Below are positions 1-10,898 of a DNA stretch of 64,000 nt, piece after piece. The notes under the pieces were generated by a model, which did not search any database, had not been told where the DNA came from, and saw nothing but the letters and a program-made list of their open reading frames with translations. The position numbers were made by a program, and so were the translations under genes. Every line of letters starts with the position of its first letter. Position 1 is the first letter of the stretch. Source of the DNA: Reticulascus tulasneorum (lineage: Eukaryota > Ascomycota > Sordariomycetes > Glomerellales > Reticulascaceae); the NCBI GenBank assembly GCA_001557505.1, contig LSAX01000001.1:1488001-1552000 (forward strand). Direction: 5' to 3'.

Positions 1-515
1 ATAGATCTGGAAACCGGTGGTCTACCGGTCGCAATGGAGGTACTGGCAACTGCTTGTTCAAGACAGATAGCCCAGGAGAGGCATGTGATTCAACTCGCGA
101 GATGTGGAGTGGACTACTAAAACAGATTATCTGCGCATTCGACCCGGTTCCTCCTCTTAATCTCCTCTTGAATATCTGCCAAGTTAACCGTGCAACACAT
201 ACTGCTTTCTTCTGTGTGGGATACCAAGTTTCAAGTTGCTCCTTGCGATTTATCTTGTGGGCACCAGATACCAGCGACTCGTTGGATTTAAAATCAAATA
301 AAAAGACTATCGACTCGGCCAATCTATCTGATAGTCTGCGCATAGTAGAATATATGATTAATCCGCCATCTCGTCCATCAACTGCCCAACCCAACCCCAA
401 AGTAGAGAAAGAGCCAAACGAGTGACAAAGATATTGCAGCGACCTGAACCTTAAGGATACTCTCCGCTCTCCGATTTCTTTCCAGGTGGTATCTTGTCTC
501 CTCTTCCCGCTCAAG
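1..515. other. Left-edge intergenic DNA
   Basis: No gene is supported here. It lies downstream of the stop of the minus-strand ankyrin gene and probably contains its 3' UTR. The only open frame on the plus strand (54-425) has no recognisable domain. Confidence 0.6.
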
Positions 516-3500
516 TCAATGGCGGCCATTGCAATTCTTGCAGACAGGAAGAGCATCCGCTCGCGGTTGCCACGCCTCGCTATACTTCTGCTGGCGCATG
601 TACGACGCAAAATCAGTCTTGTTCTCATTCTTAGTCTCATCCCCCTCCTCCTCGTCATCGTCTTCGTTGCGAGCCTGGATGCTGAAGTACCTCGCGGAAT
701 TGTACTTCTCGCCCAGCCGCCTGGCCACGTCATTCGCTTCGCTCAGGCTCACCAGCCGGCGCTGGTCTGGGAAGCGCTCCAGGTACTCGCGGCACACTTC
801 CCACACGGCCTGGTTTTTGGACAAGGCAGTGGTCTTCGCGTCCTTGGTAAGGAAGGACTCGGTGCTGCGGCCGACCAGGGTGTTGGCAGAATTGTACCGG
901 TTCGAGATCTGGATTGTCGAGGGGGCGACGAACTTCTCGCCGGTGACGCGGTCGCGGGACAGTTCTGCGGGAGTGCGACCGACGGCGTTCTCTCTATGAA
1001 GCAACTTCGGCTTGTACTCGAGCAGGGCTTTCACCAACAGAGTCGTATCGTGCATGACGCAGGTGTGGAGGCAGGTGTCGCCCGCACCGTTGAGCATCTC
1101 GAGCTCGGCGCCCTTGGAGTATTCTAGGAGGAGCTTGAAGGTATCGAGGATCTCCTCGTCGTTCTTGTAGCGATAGTTGGTATTGCCACGATAGGTTGAG
1201 TGGTAATTAAAGGCTATTGCGCTGATCCATGAGTGTAATGGTGTTGTCCCGGCCTCGTGCAAGTTGTTGCGCTGCAGGAACAGATGGGATCTCAGTGCTG
1301 GGTCGAAGAGGTCTAGCATGTCGCTGAGCTTTACATCCATGGGGTTTTCAACCTTGGGAAGTCCTTGCAAAGTGGCGTGAATGATGTTGTCGCCCCTCAT
1401 GTTGCGAACAGACTGATCCGCACCCCCTTGGATGAGAGTTTTGACAAAGTCGACGCGGCCCAAGAAGCAAGCCAACAAAAGAGGAGTGTCGCCCGTGGTT
1501 GACTTTGTCTCCAATGAAACCGGGCAGGCTTGGATGAGATACTTCACAACACGGTCGCTGGCGTCTCCGGGGGGAGCCATGACTGCACAATGAATAACCA
1601 ACTCATCTGGCACTTGTTAGCAAAATCCTGAATCCTATTGAGACAGCAGGACTCACTCTGGATTCCAAGCCACTTGGAGACCGCCCGATCGAAGCCACCT
1701 GGAGCCTGGTTAAGATGCTTCAGTCTCACGTCCTCATGTGCCGTCTTAGAGTTGCCAAACTCCACATAGTATCGCTGGGGAGCATCTCCAAGGAACCATT
1801 CAACCGACTCGATGTTGCCTTCAGACGCGGCGTGGAGGAGAGGCGGAATCTGAAGACCAGTCGACTTGACAACGAGGTTTCGGCCGGCATTGGCCCAATC
1901 CTTTCTAAACAGGTCGTCAGTGACGAATAGACAGGTATCCAGTTAATACAAGTGCTTACCTCTTTTTGCCATAGACAGACAAGCCTTGATAGAATCGCGG
2001 TTTCTCCTTGATCTCAACACCGCTCTTCTTGACAAGATGGTCAAGCGGCATTCCGGCACCAGTTCGTTTGATGATTTCAGTGAGAAGCGAGGTCTTTCCA
2101 CGCTGCACAGCCCAACGGAAACAGTCCTCAGGAAATGAAAAGTAACCGGCACTTTCATCCTCGTCCGAGCCTAGGGTCTTACCAGAGAAATGTATCGCCA
2201 TGTCAAGAAGGGCCTTGAGTCCAACCGCATCGTCATGCTTCAACACATACGTGAACAATGAGCGCAGGCCATTGCCATTACTCTTGATCTTGCCGTCTTC
2301 TAACGTGAAGGTTGGGACACTTTTCAAGAGTACATCCAAAGGCTTGGTGTGGGACTTAACCTGCATGGAGACTTGACCGATGTTATCCATTGTGAACTTC
2401 TTGTCCACTATGTGAGAAACGATCTTGGGATCAGCATCATCGGAGTCTTCATCGCTTTCGTACTCGGAGTCTTCTTCGCTATTGCCTTCGTTACCGCCAG
2501 TATCTAGACTGTAATGCGCCTTTTCCTTGTCTTGTGGGGAGTATTGTGCCAGAACAATCTCAAGGATGGCTTCAGCAACATCACGGTGGCCGCGTAAGAA
2601 AGCCAAAGAGAATGGCGTGTTGTCGTTTCTGTCGTTAGCCGAAATCTTGAGCGGTGGCTCTTCTTTGTCTTTGTCCCAAGCCTGCAAAGTCAACGACTTG
2701 ATCTTATCCAAGTCTCCAGCCCATGCAGCCTCGAAACTAGTTTTAATGTTAGCTCCTGCTGGCGTGTCAGAGAGCCCTCTCGAGCAAGACACTTACAGCT
2801 CAAGATAGGCAGCCTTCCTCGTTTCAGTAACGTCCTTCACGTTACTGAATGTGAAGTTATAGCTGTAAGCGGGCGACTTCTTGTTTTCGTCGACTACTGA
2901 ACTGTGATTGTTGTTCTCATTTGTTGTGATATCGGGATACAACTCTTCGAACGTCTTGCCTCCTCTGTCAACTAGAGACTTCTCCAATTGCTCCAGTGAT
3001 GCAATGGTGTCCTTGATTGCATTCATTTTCTCAACGACACCCTTCATCTCGGAAAATTTCTTCTCCTCCTTTGCATACTGTTGTTCCGAATTCTTGTGAT
3101 TGTGAAGGGTCAGGTTGACATCCTTAAAGACGACCCAATGCTGATAAGTGCCTTCCTCGTAATTCTTGAGGCAGTCATCAATCCCTTCGGGGAGCTTAGG
3201 CTTCGCCATCGAAATCTTCTCGCCTGTGTATTTTCGAAGCCCTCGGAGCTGGTTGCGAACCAAATCCAGGACAGACTCCCCCTTGTTGTATCTTCGCTGC
3301 CACTCGTCGACGAGCAAAACCTGCGACTGGGAGGTCAGGGTATTGGGGTCGGCGCCGTTTTCCAGAAGCTTCGTGGCAATCTCGGGATCCGTGGCATTTC
3401 TGACAGCAATGATTAGAGGTTGCTCTATGGATCGGTTGTACATCTTCATGTTATCTTCATAGGAACCGAGGCGCTTCTCTGCGGAAGAGAACTTGGCAGC

Positions 3501-6350
3501 CTTCAGCCACGTGTCAAAATCGATTTGAGGATTAGCTCCGGCATTCAAGAGCTTCAAAACAAGGATGGTATCGCCGTTCTCAATGGCAGTATGTAGAGGC
3601 GCAATGGCCTGGGCGTTCCAGTAGCTTGAAGTGAAGATCATATGGTTGATTGCTGTTTTGACGCCGGTCTTGTCATGCTCCCACAGAGTATCCATCATTT
3701 GGTCATTGCCTTTTTGGACATAACGATGGAATGCGGTGCAGCCATTAAGATCTGCTTGAGAGGATGGGGCGCCGAGCTTTAGAAGCAGCATGGCCATGGA
3801 CTTTGCTTTCTCAATCGGCAGCGAGAGGGCCAGAGCCAGGGTCAGAATTGCTGCAGTGGGCTGCTTCTCAGAATCCAAGAATTTGACAGGAAGGAGGGCA
3901 TCGCTTCCGTACTGAGCTTCAGGTCAGAAAGACTAATCAATGATGGGCTGGGCTGGCTACTTACATCGCAGAGTAGTTTGACACACTCTTCATGGCCCTC
4001 CGCGATGGCGAGATGCAGAGGTGAGCAAGGGATATCCCAAGCTAGAACGTCAATCTTGTAATAGTCGGGCTCATCAGTCGACTCTTCCAGAACAAGTTCC
4101 TCTTTGTCTTCTTCCCCTTTTTTGACTTTAACGAACGAACCAGTGGCAATGGAATGAGAGTCAGCTTCGGTCTCTTCTCCATCAACCAATTCTCCGTCAG
4201 AATCCTCTTCCTCGGAATCTTCTTCTTCTTCATCCTCTTCTTCGGACTCGGTCTCTTCCTTCGCCTTTGCTTCCGGCTTGGGAGTCTCTTCCTTGCCAGA
4301 GCTTTGAGTCGCCTTTCTTCGGCGATCTTGTCGTTCTTCCTCTTCCTCCTCGTTGGCGATACTCTTTTCCATGAGAATCTTGATTATCTCGGCATTGCCT
4401 CGCTCAGCTGCGAGATGAAGGGCAGTCTTTCCATCAGCCAAACGAGCAGTCAGACGTGCTCCGTGGTCCACCAGGCATTTGACAATCTCTGGAATGGAAC
4501 TCATGACAGCAAGATGTAATGGGGAGCGGCCGGTGTAATCCCGCTTGTTCGGGTCTGAACCCTCTTGAGAAAGCCAGTTCAGAACATCGTCAACGTCGCC
4601 ATCCACAATGCTCTGGCAAAGACGAGCTGTATTTCCAACATAGGCCATATCAGTCCAATCATCGTCAGTCAATGGGTTAAAGGAGCCGATTTGCTGTCTG
4701 CCGGGATTGTCAATCAGGAAAGAGACTTTTCCGGATATGTATATCTCTCCCTCCTTCTCGGCTGCTTCAATTTCTTCGGGGGTGACGGGCTTCGGGCAAC
4801 ATCCACAGCAGTCTTCAATGACATCTTGGACACGTCCAAAGAATGCTGGGTGACGATGAAGATACACTTCTCGCTCCTTCGGTTGATTCCACTCAGCATT
4901 GAGCACTAGCAACATATATTAGTGAACAGCTTGCCATTGAAACATCTCACGTCGAGGATTTGGGCAATTACATAGATCTTTTGTGTAGCAAAGCTTCTCG
5001 ATCTTCTTTGCGTGGAACCTAGTGGTGGTTAGCCGAGGGATCAGGGGGGAACGAGGCGGTAAAATACTTTTGACCATAAGGAACCGTGAAGGTGTGATAG
5101 TTGGAAACTTCACTTTCGTCAACCCAGTCAGCAACCTCATCCTCATGCATGTCTTTAATATTGCCACCAAACGAGTTGAATTGGTAGCGAACCACTGCCG
5201 GCCGGCCTCTCTCCTCTCGGCGTTTGTTGAGATACGTCTCACGAACAGAGGACGTGGGAAGACGCTCAAGAATGAGAAGACGAGCCAGCCCAAGAGTTCG
5301 CTGGAAACTGCGTTCAAAGATGGTCGGATCAACGCGGCTTCTGTCAAGATCTGGCCAGTGAACCTGCGGGGTGTCAACCATGCACGACCATCAACTGCTT
5401 GAGAACGCTCACCTCGAAGTTGCGATGACTGTACTTGGACAGACGGTTTTCATATGACGGACTTCGCCGTGAGAGATCAATTTCATTGATCTGTGTGATG
5501 AAACTTCCTAAAGCTCTGGGAGTGACATAGACTTGGCTCCCGTTGTAGGCGCCTCCAGCGGCATCAATATCGAAACCAGTCAAGATCTCGCCGATGGACT
5601 TGTAGACTCGGAGAACAATCTGAAGGAATTAGCTCTATCTTTCCTTAATGGCGATATAGTTTCACGAACCTGAACGTGACGAGTGGGGTACTGTGAAGCG
5701 ATGGTAATGGCGTACTTGGTGCGAACCACAGTGACTTCGGTCAGAATAGCATCGCGAATGGCGCGCTCGATTTCCATGATTTTTTCGATAGCTTCCTCAT
5801 GTGTAAGGCCGTAAAGAAACAAATCAACATCAGACGCCGGGCAAAACTTTTCATGATAGTATTCACGCAACTTGCGCTTGTTGGCGTTGAACTCATCAGG
5901 GACCGGCAGAAGACAGTTAACGACAGAGGAGCCCGCAGCAACAACATTGCTCCAATCCAAATCGGCAAGGGAAGACTCGGAGAAGATGCTGAAGTTCTTC
6001 TGGAACTCTTTGAGGCTCTTGACCACGGCCGGGGAGTCGTGAGCTCGGCGTTTGTCCTCGGGAAGGGGCATGATGTAGCAGTCCTTCTCTTCTTGAGACT
6101 CGGCGGCCAAGTTACGAGCGCGTGTCTTGATGTCCTTAGTGTTCTCGGTGAAGAGAGGCAGGACGTTGATATAAGGGTCGCTAAGAGCTGGGTTTTGTCG
6201 ATCCTGAGCGAAGACAGTTCGGAGCTGAGCTTCGTACTTGCGGTAGGGCTCCATGATCTCAGCGATTGGCTTCTCAGGGTGTTCCGCGATGTAGGTGACC
6301 AGCTCCGTGTGAGGAGCTGGAAGCTCCTGAAGCTCTGTATTTGCCGCCAT
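516..6350 (-). CDS. Large ankyrin-repeat protein with an N-terminal nucleotidyltransferase-like domain
   Basis: Nine exons in order: 6350-5670, 5619-5413, 5363-5068, 5018-4951, 4905-3965, 3911-2797, 2736-1960, 1904-1657, 1606-516. All junctions are GT-AG, introns are 45-60 nt, and phases close to give 1807 aa. The start at 6350 follows a CATC context; an in-frame ATG at 6407 is less likely. Residues 139-144 (AGSSVV) and 173-181 (SDVDLFLYG) match the G-S...D-x-D signature of nucleotidyltransferase-fold domains, as found in some fungal and giant-virus proteins. Ankyrin units are clear near residues 530-600 (SPLHLAV, KTALHLAA), again through exon 6, and near 1480 (DTPLLLACFLGR). An E/D-rich tract lies near 610-690. 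The C-terminus ends with a CxxC pair. The role is unknown. Ankyrin repeats suggest protein binding, and catalytic activity of the N-terminal fold is inference only. Confidence 0.9.
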
Positions 6351-6610
6351 GATGACGATGAGTGGTGTTGCAGAGCTGATGTCGGGCTGTGGTATATCGC
6401 AGCTCAACTCAGCTCAGCCTAACTCAGTGGTGGGGGGTGTAAGTGGGGTTGGTGTTAACTTAGACAAAGAACAGAGAGATATGCACAAGATGAGGACAAC
6501 ACAACGAGAGTAAAACAGTGAGAGGGAGATTTGAAAAGAGGAGATAGATTCTGAGGAACTAGAAGCTATCTTATACTCATTTGCGTCGTTGCGAAAAAAG
6601 CAAAAATCTT

Positions 6611-7530
6611 TCACCGTACAATTGGCCCAAACGATCCTAGCACCTGCATGGAGGCTTTGACAGTGGCTTCAGTGGCTTCAGGGCGTGGAGACGCGGTGTG
6701 GGAGCCAAAGACGCGCTGGATGGGGCTGTGCTGCCTAAACCCGCAGGGGGTCCTTGACACGAAGTCAAGTGATTTCCTGCCGCAGTATTTGGACAACGAC
6801 GCCACTGACCCCACTGTTGCCTGGTCTGGCGCAATCTTCATCTGAGTCAAGCTAGTCGATCGTTTCACGATCACCTCAACTACGGACTGCAGCCTACGAT
6901 TCATTTCGATTACGAGATGTTGTGAGGGGTTTCGTGGACCATCAGCAGGAGCACCAAATATCTGGGATCCATGCAATTGCCGAATTGGTGAGATGGGAGG
7001 GATGATCTTTCTGGCTTCAATGCTTTAAATATTAGGCAGTTGGTGGACCACAAACACCAATTCGATGGGAGCCAACGCCAATTCAGTCTCACTTCTTAGC
7101 AACTCATTATCAAAGTCAATACTGAGATAACAGAGGAGATCGATCATCCACGCCGCTTTCCAGATATGTCCAACGCATGCTGTGGCTTGGCCACGGCGGA
7201 ATTGGTCATCCCGATCTATGCCGAACAAGGCAATATTACCTAGTTTTGTAAGTTGAAAACCAAGTGCTTAGTTACCAATTTTCCTCTAGGATGCTCAGAA
7301 GATGCGCTGAGGAGCAGCAAGAAGCCAGGGACAGACAGAATTTCTTACTGTACCCAGAGGCGGTACTCCTGCGAATATCTCATACATTGCTGAGTTGGAA
7401 GCTTAGAGAACCAGCAAATCGAGCAATCAGGAGTATCCGCCATTTCCAAATGATATCATCGTGGTCAAAATCGGGTGTGAACATTCTGCGTTTATCACGT
7501 TGCGCAGTGCTTTGAAAGTATTCTGCTGTA
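6611..7530 (-). pseudogene. Coding-like fragments, possible decayed or unresolved gene
   Basis: Three minus-strand open stretches read like real protein but do not join cleanly. They are 7484-7380 (35 codons starting MFTPDFDHDDII and ending in a GTATGA that could be a donor), 7228-7025 (67 aa, including DDQFRRGQATAC) and 6976-6611 (121 aa). The GT at the end of the first fragment and the TAG before the second are out of phase with each other. This could be a degraded gene or one whose introns I failed to resolve. No family was recognised. It lies just downstream of, and on the same strand as, the CVNH gene. Confidence 0.25.
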
Positions 7531-7652
7531 AGATGAAACCTCAAAAGAGGGCTTCGAGGTTAAACACATAGAGCAAAGCAGCAAATGTTGCCCCAATATC
7601 TCAGCTCCCTCAAGTCTTCGGTTTCACAGAGGTGACAACTACAGTGGAAATT

Positions 7653-8314
7653 TCATTCAGCCTCCTTGCCATCATCGGCCATCTCGTCTGGTGGTATGCG
7701 GTCCTTGCTACCAAGGTTACCGTAGCAGCCCATGGCACCATGTGTGTTATAGATGATATTGTCTGGTCGATGGCAAAAGTGATTAGTCTTCCTCCAAGAC
7801 CTCGTGGTTTTGCCGTGCGTGGTACTTACTTAAGTCGTAGGTGGTCTTCTTCTTCTCACTGTTCGTATTCCAGCACTCGCATGTGATGTATTCGGTAAGA
7901 TCGGAGTACTTGTTTGATAGGGTACACGCTTCGCATGACTTGTTAAAATCACCACTAAGCTTGTCAGGGAGATTTCATCTTCGGGACTGCTAACAGTAAG
8001 AGGCGCACATACTGGTCCTGCTCGATGATTGAGCCTCCGTTGTTCGTGAGGCACAGGGCGAGGTCGAGTCTGTGAGTAAATGGATCAGGGGCCTACCCAT
8101 GCAGTGCAAAAAGGTTCGACGCTTACTCGGTCCAGGTATAGTCATATATCTCCACATCAAGGGTGTTGCAGTAAGTGCCGAGGCGGTATCCATGTTTGAG
8201 CTTGCAAGCCTGGAACCGGCAGCTTTTGGCGAAGCCACCATAACCTGCCACGACATTGACCAGGAGTAGGGCGGTGACGATGGATATACCGACGATGCTC
8301 ATGGTGTGTGTCAT
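7653..8314 (-). CDS. Secreted cyanovirin-N homology (CVNH) domain protein
   Basis: Four exons: 8314-8127, 8069-8013, 7954-7830, 7762-7653. Phases close to give 159 aa. Residues 1 to about 24 form a signal peptide with a hydrophobic core ending VVAG; a second ATG at 8302 would also keep it. The mature protein shows the two tandem halves of a CVNH domain. Half one has GGFAKSC, then LDLALCLTNNGGSI, matching the family's LDLN.CI.N..G pattern. Half two begins GDFNKSCEACTL and continues to YDLNNIIYN. Nine cysteines are present, more than in the classic lectin. CVNH proteins bind high-mannose glycans; fungal forms occur both in the cytosol and secreted. Extracellular carbohydrate binding is the likely role, and an effector role is speculation. 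The gene is isolated, between two blocks of coding-like relics. Confidence 0.82.
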
Positions 8315-8722
8315 TGTATTTGCTGTGAAGAATAGTCGAGTCGTAGAAGCTTGCAGTGGCCGTTATTTTGTCAGAAGCGAAGGCAGAGTCTGGACCGTGT
8401 CCAGTTGTTCACACACACGTGGGAGCGGCCATTTTGGACGATGGCGAGGAAGGAGTTACCTACATAGGTAGCTAGCAGGCGTGAGCTTGCGAGGAAGTTG
8501 GACAAACTAGACGTAGCACAAGATGTCTCTGGAGGTACCTAGCTTAAATACGTAGATATTATAGATAACTCAGGTGTAAGGGGTTCACGATGTGCTCCCG
8601 AGGTGATTATGGCTAGGATGGCATTAGAAGACGTCGAAATTGTACTACTACAGAGCAGTCCAAACCCCAGAGATTATAGGTGAAGCGAACACTTGGCTGA
8701 ACATATCAAACTCACCTCTGCT

Positions 8723-9287
8723 TCAATTCCAAGCAGCGTCTACCGTCTTACTTCTGTGCACCAAGCTGCGAGCTAGTTTTGCCACCTCGGCCTCAACTAT
8801 TAAGACTTGTGAGTCTATGTTTTGCTCAATATCTGCCAAGGCGGCCTCACAGGCCATGTTCAGCTTTAGCTGGTGAGTCTCGTTCCCACAGCAGTTTTCA
8901 AAGGAGATGTCGCAGCCGCCTAGAGCAGCAAGTACGGAGGAGTTAGGTGGGGCTACGAAGCAAAGACATGATCTAGAACCTAGTGATGAGCTGGATCGCG
9001 TGAACGGTGGGCGAGGAATGCATCAACAATTTCCCACGAGTTATAGTGTAAGATATGTCTCAATCCGGATTGCTGGTAAGGCCGGTCTTTGAAACGAGGT
9101 TGCGAACCTGGAGGTCAACGAGCCGGAAGACTTTCTGCCGTTGAAGCTCACCTAAAGAACGAAGAAGAGTTTCATTTACAATGACATACAACGGTTTGGC
9201 TCTCGATGGATAAATGGTACATGATCTGAAAGTCCGGTTTGGGTTAGAGGGAGACTTGCCAGATCTCCCGCAACATGCTAGTAAGCG
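8723..9287 (-). pseudogene. Coding-like fragments, possible two-exon gene or relic
   Basis: Two minus-strand open stretches lack a start codon but look protein-like: 9287-9060 (75 codons, including KPLYVIVNETLL) and 9022-8723 (99 codons, including LGGCDISFENCCGNE and ADIEQNIDSQ, then TGA). A GTGAGC donor near 9152 and a CACTAG acceptor near 8979 would join them in phase through a glycine codon, giving an intron of roughly 170 nt. No initiating Met exon was found upstream, so this may be a decayed gene or part of an unresolved one. No family was recognised. Confidence 0.25.
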
Positions 9288-10898
9288 TCATGAAGCGAAA
9301 TAGAGAACTGGACTCATGAACCGTACAAGCTGAAAGCATGCAGATCCGGAGGCTAGAATCTAAGTCTTGAAAGTGGGGAGCCAGTGCGGAGGCCGCCAGA
9401 AGGGCCCTGTAAATCGTTTAGCAACATGCTGGCCATACAGAAAGGGGCATTTTGGATGCAGGACAGGGGTCTGCCGACGGCCGCTTTGCATGGGACATGG
9501 GGGGGTTTTTGGGGATGGGCACAGGGTTGATTGTTTCATCTCGTCAGCAGCGAGATTCCTGGCGGCGCAAGCGTAATGTTCGGGAAACAGTAGGTTTGCC
9601 GGTTGTACTTCGTAGGCCTAGCCTGTACTGTATATGCTGCTGCTTATTAGACTTCCTCGAACAAGCAGCTTGCCGCGATAAGCTCCACATGAGAGAGCTG
9701 TCCAATGCCGGGATGGCCTCATATACGTAGTAGAAAGAAAGAAGGTTTGTTGGGGGCTGCCACGCCTGCTCGATCCATTGCTTCCCATTGGCATATCCGA
9801 AGCCTGCGCCGAGCAGAAGCTTACGAGGACTTCAGCTTAGCAGCGTCGCGCATGCATACATATCACCATGCAGAAGGGGGAGCGAGAGGAGACTGACCGG
9901 GAGACAGAGTGAGTGAGTGAGTGAGTGAGCTGGGGATTCACTATCGACCTCGCACTACCACGCCAGCCAGTCGCAATCTCCATAATACAACATGAGCAAC
10001 CAATTATCCGCGCCGGTATGATTGGGTCCTCTGCGTATCGCATCGCGTCGAATGCCCTGTTTTCCGAACGCATTTTGACGGCGGAAGAAGTCTGCCAAAG
10101 CATGGAGGCGAGACGATAATAAAAGTTGGTTTGATGGGGGTATCTCTTGCAAACGGGTCGGCTTACCCTTTTTTCTTTTCATTTATTTTCGCGAGGCTCC
10201 ATCCCTCCCGCTTGGCATACGCAAGAAAAAGTTGGAGGAGCTTGGCCCCAAAGTTCCAGATGCGACTTTGCATCCAAGGGGTGAGTGAGTCTGCAATAGC
10301 GCACCACTCTCTAGGTATTCTATTATAGACGTATTAGTACTCGGTGGTAGAGTGTGCTCAAGTAGTCCGTACCTAACCAAGTACCGACTAGCGGACCCCA
10401 CTGCGGTTCCCTAGAGCTACCATTTGCCCTGCTTTTCTCGTTCTGGGCAGAGAGGCAAGCTTACCTGCAGAGGTACCTCATTAGCTTCCCCAGGTCGCGT
10501 CACTCTCCACTAAATTTGTCTAGCTACGTAGTACGCAATTCATTGACAGCTCGTCTTGGTCGCCAGTAGTCTGGGCTCGACAACACACCCTCCTCCTGTG
10601 GCTTGGCTATCTCACTCGCAGTCCATCCCTTTTCTTCTCTGCTTCCATTGCATCATTATAATACAGTCCCTACGGTCGCCATCTCTTCCCTCGTCCAATT
10701 GCGCGGTCACCTGCCTCGAACCTAGCAGACCAAATCGCCCTGCTGACAGCTGCCTCCGAGCTGTTGCGCCGTAGACCCTTGTGATCTAATTTGCGCTGAG
10801 ACATTGGGACGGATCGACCACCCATAAACAAAACATCGTGGCCCCCGGATTCTTGACAGCTTCTGGACCTGCTACCAAGCAAACAAACTTCTTTCAAA
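9288..10898. other. Intergenic DNA upstream of the PhoD-like gene
   Basis: No supported gene. The region holds a short GAGT microsatellite at 9907-9929 and a C/T-rich stretch from about 10560 leading to the PhoD-like start at 10899, consistent with a promoter and 5' UTR. Confidence 0.55.
9907..9929. repeat. GAGT tetranucleotide microsatellite
   Basis: About five and a half tandem copies of GAGT, seen directly in non-coding DNA. Confidence 0.9.

Noticed and set aside
54..425. 123-aa plus-strand frame at the left edge
   Set aside because: No domain, no splice support, composition like non-coding DNA.
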